A stretch of DNA of 21,332 nt, from NCBI GenBank assembly GCA_019247135.1, contig JAFAPL010000559.1, positions 1 through 21,332 of the forward strand, in the 5' to 3' direction. Position 1 is the first letter of the stretch, and each line of letters opens with the position of its first letter. Positions 16,386 through 21,332 of this stretch are shown one piece after another. The notes under the pieces are model-generated. The model saw only the letters and a list, made by a program, of their open reading frames with translations. It ran no database searches and was not told the DNA's origin. The stretch comes from Chloroflexota bacterium. GTDB taxonomy: Bacteria > Chloroflexota > UBA6077 > CF-72. The position numbers were made by a program, and so were the translations under genes.

Positions 16386-16432
16386 GGTGTTCTCCCCTTT
16401 CACCCCTCGGCAGATTCAGCGGCAGCCCGCAC
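16386..16432 (+). repeat. Palindromic intergenic repeat, copy C (direct)
   Basis: Contains GGTGTTCT, CCCCTTTCACCCCTCGG, then ATTCAGCGGCAGCCCGCAC. It pairs with copy A over about 40 bp. The 15 bases at 16418-16432 recur exactly at 19016-19030. The cluster fills the 222-bp gap between the convergent mutM and M16 peptidase genes and could end transcripts from both sides, although no U-tract follows. Confidence 0.75.
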
Positions 16433-16454
16433 AAGCCGCAAACGCGCAGCCGCC

Positions 16455-17717
16455 TCAGGCTGCGAGCAGCTTCTGAAACCGGCTTTCGCTACGGAACGGT
16501 CCCACCACTGCAAGGCGGAACGCTTCTGGCCGCCACAGGTCCTGCGCGACGCGTTCGAGGTTTTCAGGCGACACGCTGTCGACAATCTCCAGCACGTCGT
16601 CCACCGACAGGATCTCCCGACGCAGAAGCTCCTGGCCGCCCATCCACGACGCCACGGCACGCGTGTCCTCCATGCGCAGCTGCAAGCGCCCCTTGATGAA
16701 CTCCTTGGCTTTGGTCAGCTCGCGGTCGGGCACACGCTCGACCATCTTCAGCAGCTCGTCGATGGTTGCCCGCAGCGCCTCATCGAGCTTGGTAGGGTCG
16801 ACGCCGGCGTTGACGACGGTAGACCCGGTGTCGAGGTAGTGATTGACGTAACTGTGCACGTCGTAACACAGGCTGCGCTTCTCGCGAATCTCCAGGAACA
16901 GTCGCGAGGACATGCCTTCGCCGAGCACAGCGTTCAGGACGTCAAGCACGTAGCGGTCCGGGTGCGCGGCCGACAAACCAGGCGTCGCAAGACAGAAATG
17001 CGCCTGCTCCGTCTTCTTCGAGCGCAGCCGCAACCGCGGCGTATCGTTCGGGATCTGAGCCGGGAACCACGTCCCGAACGGGCGGGGCTGCCAATCGCCC
17101 AGGAATTCCTCAGCGCGATCGACCACCTCCTGGTGGCTGACGTTGCCGGCTACCGCCACGACGGTGTTTTGTGGCACGTACAACTGCTCCATATAACGGA
17201 GCACGTCGTTGCGCTTGATAGCGCGGACGCTCTCGGGCGTGCCGCCAGTATCCCGACCGAGGGGCTGGTGGGGCCAAACGACCTCGTCGATCAAGATGTT
17301 GACGATGTCCGCCGGGCTGTCCTCGGTCATCGCCAGCTCTTCGAGGATGACCTCGCGCTCCTTTTCGAGCTCCTTCGGATCCAGGAGTGAGTTCAGCAGG
17401 CTATCGGCAAGGATGTCGAGCGTGGCCGTGAACCGGTGGTCGCCGACTTTGGCCCAGTACACCGTCAGCTCTTTGTCGGTGCCTGCGTTCATGACACCGC
17501 CAATACCCTCGATCTCCTCGGAAATCTCGCGCGCGGTTGGTCGCCGCTGCGTGCCCTTGAACAGCATGTGTTCGAGGAAATGCGAGACACCCGCGAGCTC
17601 ATCGGTCTCATAGCGCGAGCCCGCACCGATGAAGATGCTGATGCTGACCGAACGCGTATGCGGCAGCGAGTTGCTGACGATCCGTAGACCGTTCGGCAGC
17701 ACCGTCTTGTCGAACAT
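16455..17717 (-). CDS. M16 family zinc metallopeptidase (processing-peptidase-like)
   Basis: 420 residues, the usual size for single-repeat-pair bacterial members related to mitochondrial processing peptidase beta. The inverted zinc motif H46-x2-E49-H50 (SHFLEHMLFKGT) is intact, and E126, 76 residues later (EVILEELAM), is the third ligand. The N-terminal VLPNGLRIVSNSLPHTRSVSISIFIGAGSRYE and GGVMNAGTDKELT are family-typical; the C-terminal half has LGEGMSSRLFLEIREKRSLCYDVHSY. There is no signal peptide, so it is probably cytoplasmic; the substrate is unknown. The ATG at 17717 lies 23 bp after the cdd stop on the same strand. TACACT ends 12 nt before the ATG, so it may also have its own near-leaderless promoter. 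Confidence 0.94.
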   Translation of the reverse strand: MFDKTVLPNGLRIVSNSLPHTRSVSISIFIGAGSRYETDELAGVSHFLEHMLFKGTQRRPTAREISEEIEGIGGVMNAGTDKELTVYWAKVGDHRFTATLDILADSLLNSLLDPKELEKEREVILEELAMTEDSPADIVNILIDEVVWPHQPLGRDTGGTPESVRAIKRNDVLRYMEQLYVPQNTVVAVAGNVSHQEVVDRAEEFLGDWQPRPFGTWFPAQIPNDTPRLRLRSKKTEQAHFCLATPGLSAAHPDRYVLDVLNAVLGEGMSSRLFLEIREKRSLCYDVHSYVNHYLDTGSTVVNAGVDPTKLDEALRATIDELLKMVERVPDRELTKAKEFIKGRLQLRMEDTRAVASWMGGQELLRREILSVDDVLEIVDSVSPENLERVAQDLWRPEAFRLAVVGPFRSESRFQKLLAA

Positions 17718-17729
17718 TTGAGTCTATGG

Positions 17730-17735
17730 AGTGTA
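17730..17735 (-). promoter_or_regulatory. Candidate -10 box (TACACT) for the M16 peptidase gene
   Basis: TACACT on the minus strand, 12 nt before the ATG at 17717, in the short gap after cdd. No -35 hexamer and no Shine-Dalgarno were seen. Predicted leader of about five bases. Confidence 0.4.
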
Positions 17736-17740
17736 CGCGT

Positions 17741-18124
17741 TCAGACCTCGGATAGACGGAAGGCGTGCGGTAACAGGTCCGCAACGCTGTACTGTTCGCC
17801 GCCGTCGATCTGGACCGGGGCGTCAGCGGGCAGATGCTCCGAGATGATCTGCCGACACGCGCCACAGGGCGTGCATGCGCCGTCCAGGCAGGTCAGCGCG
17901 ATGGCGGAAAACGGACGCGGCGCACCCGCGGCGATCGCCGAAAAGATCGCGTTGCGTTCCGCGCACAGCGTGAGCCCGTAGCTCGCGGATTCGACGTTGC
18001 AGCCGACGTGTGTACGGCCGTCTGCATCGAGTATGGCCGCGCCAACGCGAAACTTCGAATACGGCGCATACGCGCGCGCGGCCACCGCACGGGCTGCCTG
18101 CACAAGCGCGTCGAGATCTGCCAC
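17741..18124 (-). CDS. cdd: Cytidine deaminase
   Basis: Pyrimidine salvage: deaminates cytidine and deoxycytidine to uridine and deoxyuridine. 127 residues from the GTG at 18124, the size of the small tetrameric class. Zinc site: C54-A-E56 (LCAERNAIFSAIAAG) with catalytic E56, and P-C87-GAC90-RQ. AYAPYSKFRVGAAI at 19-31 and GCNVESASYGLTLCAE are hallmark segments with the nucleoside-binding N43 and E45. The open frame continues 69 codons upstream across surE, but those residues are unlike the family. Transcribed divergently from surE with 30 bp between starts; the M16 peptidase follows. Confidence 0.96.
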   Translation of the reverse strand: MADLDALVQAARAVAARAYAPYSKFRVGAAILDADGRTHVGCNVESASYGLTLCAERNAIFSAIAAGAPRPFSAIALTCLDGACTPCGACRQIISEHLPADAPVQIDGGEQYSVADLLPHAFRLSEV

Positions 18125-18137
18125 GCGTGCCGCGCTC

Positions 18138-18147
18138 AGTGTACGTT
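18138..18147. promoter_or_regulatory. Candidate overlapping bidirectional -10 elements for cdd and surE
   Basis: On the minus strand TACACT (18138-18143) lies 13 nt before the cdd GTG; on the plus strand TACGTT (18142-18147) lies 7 nt before the surE GTG. They share the central TA. With only 30 bp between the two starts, both genes must be read from this spot or from inside each other. No -35 elements are recognisable. Confidence 0.4.
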
Positions 18148-18154
18148 GACCCAC

Positions 18155-18913
18155 GTGATTCTCGTCACCAACGACGACGGCGTCGATTCGCCGGGTCTGA
18201 GCGCGCTTGCCCGCGCACTGAAGGCGGTCGACGACGTGTGCGTGGTCGCGCCGAATCGCAACTGGACCGCGGCTGGACACACCAAGACACTCGACCGCCC
18301 GCTGCGCGTCACCGAGATCACCTTGCCTCACACGCGTATGCAGGCGTATTCGACCGACGGCTCGCCATCTGACTCAGTGGCGCTCGGGTTTCTCGGGCTC
18401 GCGTCCGAGCGGCCGCGGTTGGTCGTTTCGGGCATCAATACCGGTCCGAACATGGGCAGCGACATCACGTATTCGGGCACGGTTTCGGCGGCCATGGAAG
18501 GCGTTGTTTCAGGTGTGCCCGCGATCGCCGTGTCGCTGGCCGACTACTTCGAATGGGACTTCGTCTACGCCGCCCAGTTCGCGGCGCGCCTCGCCAGACG
18601 TGTCCTCGTGGCTGAGCTCGAGAGTGACGTGCTGTTGAACGTGAACGTGCCGCGCGGACGGCGGCACGACATCAAAGGCGTCCAGGTGACTCGGCTCGGC
18701 CGCCGCGAGTACCGCGACGAGTTGATTCGACGCACCGACCCGTTTGGCCGCGAGTATTACTGGATCGGCGGCGGGCCGCCGGGCGGCGAGGGCGAGCCGG
18801 GAACCGATCTCCACGCGGTCGCTGCCGGCTACGTCTCGGTCACGCCGATCCAGATCGACCTGACGCATCACGCTCTCATCGACCAGGTCGCCGCCTGGGA
18901 CCTCAAAGCGTGA
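18155..18913 (+). CDS. surE: 5'-nucleotidase SurE
   Basis: Metal-dependent survival-protein phosphatase acting on nucleoside 5'- or 3'-monophosphates. 252 residues from the GTG at 18155; a TTG at 18146 would add three. Motifs: ILVTNDDGVDSPG at 2-14 with the metal ligands D7 and D8; APNRNWTAAGHTKTL near 35-49 with a family-typical flexible loop; VSGINTGPNMGSDITYSGTVSAAMEG near 92-117 with the ligand Asn in GINTGPN. There is no Shine-Dalgarno. A longer frame begins at 17834 but is antisense to cdd. It converges on the dppC-like gene; with cdd it suggests a nucleotide-salvage pair, although the two are not co-transcribed. Confidence 0.95.
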   Translation: MILVTNDDGVDSPGLSALARALKAVDDVCVVAPNRNWTAAGHTKTLDRPLRVTEITLPHTRMQAYSTDGSPSDSVALGFLGLASERPRLVVSGINTGPNMGSDITYSGTVSAAMEGVVSGVPAIAVSLADYFEWDFVYAAQFAARLARRVLVAELESDVLLNVNVPRGRRHDIKGVQVTRLGRREYRDELIRRTDPFGREYYWIGGGPPGGEGEPGTDLHAVAAGYVSVTPIQIDLTHHALIDQVAAWDLKA

Positions 18914-19067
18914 CTCCCGTAGCCCGCAGTATTCATGATGGACAGCGTGACCTGGCGGGCTGGCGCTGGTGCTCCCAGATTGTTCAACTTGCAACTTGAT
19001 GAGATTGGCTCGCGGAGCGGCAGCCCGCACGAGTGACCCGGGCCAGATCTAGCGCGACCTCAGGCTG
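18914..19067. other. Convergent intergenic region between surE and the dppC-like gene
   Basis: 154 bp without a gene. Seen: AGCCCGC (18921-18927) with its complement GCGGGCT (18955-18961), a possible long-loop hairpin; a tandem CAACTTG CAACTTG (18985-18998); and the 15-bp sequence shared with repeat copy C at 19016-19030. No clear terminator U-tract. Confidence 0.5.
19016..19030 (+). repeat. Short partial copy of the intergenic repeat
   Basis: AGCGGCAGCCCGCAC is identical to the end of repeat copy C (16418-16432) and, like it, lies in a gap just beyond the 3' end of a minus-strand gene. Only 15 bases match, so this could be chance in GC-rich DNA. Confidence 0.35.
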
Positions 19068-19931
19068 TCATGACGACCGCGGGTCGAACGCGTCTCGGAG
19101 AGCGTCACTCACCAGGTAGACAGCTAGCACAGTGACGAAGATCATCGCGCCCGGCGGGTAGACCAGCCAGGGCGCGGAGCGGAAGAGTTCCTGCGACAGG
19201 CTCAGCATGTTGCCCCAGCTCGAAAGTGGAACAGCCACGCCGAACCCGAGAAAGCTGAGGCTCGATTCCGCCAGGATGGCCGCGGCCACGTCGATCCCAG
19301 CCACAACGAGCATGACCGACACGACGTTCGGACCGATATGGCGCACCATGATGCGCGCGTTACCCGCCCCGAGGACGCGCGCGGCGTCGATGTAGTCACG
19401 CGCTCGCACGGACAGGACGACCGCGCGAACCTGCCGCGCCGTGCCCGGCCAGAAGAAGAAACCGAAGATGACTGCCAACTGCCAGACGCTCGGCGTCAGG
19501 AAGATAGACAGCACGATCAGCACAAACAGAACCGGCACAGTCAGGACGACCTGTACCAGGCCGTTGACCAGGTCGTCCGCGCGACCGCCGAAGTAGCCGG
19601 CCGCCACCCCGAGTGGCGCACCAATGGCGAGCGAGACCACGGCGACCCCGAATCCAATCAATAGCGACACGCGGCCCGCATAGATCAGACGCGTGAGCAC
19701 GTCGCGGCCGAGGTCGTCCGTGCCCAGCGGATACGACGGCCCAGGCGGTTGCAGGACCGCGATCCTTCCAGCCGGTGTACGCATGAGCTCGTCCGGGTCC
19801 GTGTGCAGCACCGCCGAGCTGAGCAACGGTGCCGCGGCCGACAGCGCTGCAACAAAAAGCAACAGGCACAGCGCGACAACTCCGACCCGATCGGCCTGAA
19901 AACGCGACCACGCCGACCGGGTCGTTCGCAT
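19068..19931 (-). CDS. ABC transporter permease, DppC/OppC type
   Basis: Second membrane subunit of a peptide/opine/nickel-type ABC importer, 287 residues. Seen: an N-terminal cytoplasmic stretch and first helix (about 16-39), a periplasmic segment, then the family hallmark YPLGTDDLGRDVLTRLIYAGRVSL near 67-90, further helices, and the EAA coupling motif DYIDAARVLGAGNARIM near 178-194, which docks the ATPase. The ATG at 19931 overlaps the stop of the DppB-like gene by one base (TAATG). No ATPase gene follows; the next gene, surE, is convergent. So the ATPase subunits must be upstream beyond the right edge or elsewhere. Substrate not readable from the permease. Confidence 0.95.
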   Translation of the reverse strand: MRTTRSAWSRFQADRVGVVALCLLLFVAALSAAAPLLSSAVLHTDPDELMRTPAGRIAVLQPPGPSYPLGTDDLGRDVLTRLIYAGRVSLLIGFGVAVVSLAIGAPLGVAAGYFGGRADDLVNGLVQVVLTVPVLFVLIVLSIFLTPSVWQLAVIFGFFFWPGTARQVRAVVLSVRARDYIDAARVLGAGNARIMVRHIGPNVVSVMLVVAGIDVAAAILAESSLSFLGFGVAVPLSSWGNMLSLSQELFRSAPWLVYPPGAMIFVTVLAVYLVSDALRDAFDPRSS

Positions 19932-20866
19932 TACGTGTAGCGCACGCGTGGATCAACCAGGCCGTACGCCAGATCGGCAAGCAGGGTGCCGAGAATCGTC
20001 GCGAACGTGGTCATCGTCAGCACGCCGAGGACGACCGGGTAATCACGACTCGTCGCAGCCTCGTAAAACAGCCGACCGATCCCCGGCCAGGAAAAGATGT
20101 ACTCGGTGATCAGGGCGCCCGAAAGCAAACTGGGCAACAGACCACCGAGCAGCGTCACCACCGGTAGCAGCGCGTTGCGCAGCACGTGCCTGCTATTGAC
20201 CAGGCCGGCCGTGAGCCCCTTCGCACGCGCCGTGCGCACGTAGTCCTCGCCAAGTGCATCCAGCACACCCGATCGCACGAAGCGCGCGAACGCGACGAGA
20301 CCGCCCAGTCCTAGGACTGCCGCGGGCACGATGATGTACTGCAGCCACTGTACGGGTCCACCCTGGCCCATACCGTTCGGGAACCATCCCGTCAGGCTGC
20401 TGAGCAGCACGATGCTGGTCAGACCGAGCCACCATGTTGGGACGGCCGTACCAACAGTTGCCAGCAAGCGGACCAGTGCGTCGGCGAGCCGGCCCCGATT
20501 CAGCCCGGCTATAACGCCGAGGGGAACGCCGAGCAGAGCGATCACGTAGCTCACGAGGCCCAACTGAATGGTGGGCCCGAGACGCTCGGCAATCACGTCG
20601 GTCGTCGGCCGCGAATAGAAGTACGAGCGTCCGAAGTCCAGGTGCGCCGCGCTGAGCAGCCACCTGGCGTACTGGACGATCAGCGGCTGGTCCAGGCCAA
20701 AGCTCTGGCGCAGGCGCTGGACCTCTTCGGGGCCGATTCGAGGATCACTCGCCAGTGCGGCTTCGGGTCCGCCCGGCGTCAGGTGGACCAGGAAGAAGAT
20801 GCCCGTGAGGACGACCAGCAGCAGCGCGGCTGACTGCACCAACCGTCGCACGAGAAAGCGCGTCAT
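19931..20866 (-). CDS. ABC transporter permease, DppB/OppB type
   Basis: First membrane subunit of the same importer, 311 residues, about six helices. The N-terminal MTRFLVRRLVQSAALLLVV and FFLVHLTPGGP are typical of DppB, followed by LRQSFGLDQPLIVQYARWL, LDFGRSYFYSRPTTDVIAERLGPTIQL, and the EAA motif DYVRTARAKGL near 210-220. The C-terminus ITEYIFSWPGIGRLFYEAATSRDYPVV matches the family. The ATG at 20866 lies 12 bp after the solute-binding protein stop without a strong ribosome site. Gene order binding protein, DppB, DppC on one strand indicates one operon. Confidence 0.95.
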   Translation of the reverse strand: MTRFLVRRLVQSAALLLVVLTGIFFLVHLTPGGPEAALASDPRIGPEEVQRLRQSFGLDQPLIVQYARWLLSAAHLDFGRSYFYSRPTTDVIAERLGPTIQLGLVSYVIALLGVPLGVIAGLNRGRLADALVRLLATVGTAVPTWWLGLTSIVLLSSLTGWFPNGMGQGGPVQWLQYIIVPAAVLGLGGLVAFARFVRSGVLDALGEDYVRTARAKGLTAGLVNSRHVLRNALLPVVTLLGGLLPSLLSGALITEYIFSWPGIGRLFYEAATSRDYPVVLGVLTMTTFATILGTLLADLAYGLVDPRVRYT

Positions 20867-20878
20867 GCGGCGCGCGCG

Positions 20879-21332
20879 CTACTGGGCGACGCTCCAGGTG
20901 AGCAAGGCGTTGTTGTAATCCAGCCGGTCGCCCTTGCGCGTCGTGACGCCCTGGACCTTTGTCGAGAACGCGTCGATCGCGTTCAGCGCGTACAGGTAGT
21001 GCGACGGCAGATCGGCGTTCACGAGCGCCTGAATCTGGTCGTACATCTGCTTGCGCCTGGTCTCGTCAAGCTCGTTGCCCGCCTGCTTGAACAGGTCATC
21101 GACCTGCGGGTTGTTGTAGCCGGTGACGTTCTGCTGACCCGTCGATAACAGCTGCGCTTTGGCAAACAGGTCGGGGTCCAGCGACCCTCCGCCGTATGTA
21201 GCCAGCGAGATGTCGAAATCATGCCGATTTGAAACCTGGTCGGTGTAGGCGTTGAAGTCGAGCCCCTTCACGTCGACGTTGATGCCGAGCTGCCGGTACT
21301 GCTGCTGCAAATACGCGGCGATCTTCCCCCGC
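20879..21332 (-). CDS. ABC transporter solute-binding protein, family 5, C-terminal part (runs off the right edge)
   Basis: C-terminal 151 codons of an extracytoplasmic peptide/nickel-type binding protein. Reading through from the window edge gives RGKIAAYLQQQYRQLGINV, then VKGLDFNAYTDQV, DFDISLATYGGGSLDPDLFAKAQLL and NNPQVDDLFKQAGNELDETRRKQMYDQIQALVN, all characteristic of the SBP_bac_5 family, whose last domain has this aligned pattern. The frame stays open to the edge, so the apparent internal TTG at 21310 is not the start; signal peptide and lobe 1 are outside. First gene of the operon with the two permeases. The ligand is likely an oligopeptide by family default, but that is weak. Confidence 0.92.
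   Translation of the reverse strand, partial: RGKIAAYLQQQYRQLGINVDVKGLDFNAYTDQVSNRHDFDISLATYGGGSLDPDLFAKAQLLSTGQQNVTGYNNPQVDDLFKQAGNELDETRRKQMYDQIQALVNADLPSHYLYALNAIDAFSTKVQGVTTRKGDRLDYNNALLTWSVAQ

Noticed and set aside
16233..16454. CRISPR array or small RNA in the repeat cluster
   Set aside because: The copies differ in orientation and spacing and have diverged arms; there are no regular spacers, so a palindromic intergenic element fits better.
18914..19067. Small gene in the surE-dppC gap
   Set aside because: No frame has a credible start with a ribosome site or any protein character; only short repeats are visible.

Overview
The window reads as chromosomal housekeeping DNA from a high-GC bacterium, most likely an uncultured member of the Chloroflexota. 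That placement is an inference from several features: HrcA/CIRCE-controlled groESL, a GroEL without a GGM tail, a PP2C-like/propeller membrane protein coupled to tsaD, a long RimI, a Taq-like PolA without proofreading residues, and several starts that look leaderless. No tRNA, rRNA, CRISPR array, insertion sequence, prophage or integrase was seen. Coding density is very high, and the only gap over 300 bp is about 8512-8873.

Layout. (1) Positions 1-5819, minus strand, in transcription order: a degenerate PP2C-like protein with one membrane helix and a beta-propeller; tsaD, coupled by a GTGA overlap; a promoter flanked by two CIRCE operators; groES; groL; a terminator; and the 5' part of pobA (4-hydroxybenzoate 3-monooxygenase), which runs off the left edge. 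(2) Positions 5929-7741, plus strand: a calcineurin-like phosphoesterase and an IscS/NifS-type cysteine desulfurase. (3) Positions 7753-8511, minus strand: an exported cyclophilin. (4) Positions 8874-9155, plus strand: an unrecognised 93-residue protein with a perfect Shine-Dalgarno. (5) Positions 9254-16232, plus strand: a tight run of a truncated MscS-like channel, tsaE, tsaB, rimI, polA and two different Fpg/MutM-family genes. The last four genes are joined by three 8-nt overlaps. (6) Positions 16233-16454: three copies of an imperfect palindromic repeat. (7) Positions 16455-18124, minus strand: cytidine deaminase and an M16 zinc peptidase. (8) Positions 18155-18913, plus strand: surE, divergent from cdd across only 30 bp. 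(9) Positions 19068-21332, minus strand: an oligopeptide/dipeptide-type ABC transporter made of the 3' end of a solute-binding protein gene plus DppB-like and DppC-like permeases.

How the genes fit together. TsaD, TsaB and TsaE build the t6A37 tRNA modification; here tsaD sits about 6 kb from tsaE-tsaB and on the opposite strand. PolA and the two Fpg-type proteins form a base-excision-repair block co-transcribed with the t6A genes. GroES, GroEL and the exported cyclophilin cover folding.

The least ordinary signals are: the PP2C-like protein that has lost its metal ligands yet is translationally coupled to tsaD; a repeated arrangement in which a TAnnnT -10 box ends 7-13 nt before the start codon (exactly 9 nt in three cases), suggesting leaderless mRNAs; doubled CIRCE elements around one groESL promoter; loss of all proofreading carboxylates in PolA next to duplicated Fpg genes; and an MscS that lacks its cytoplasmic cage. 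I found no clear new defence or mobile system.
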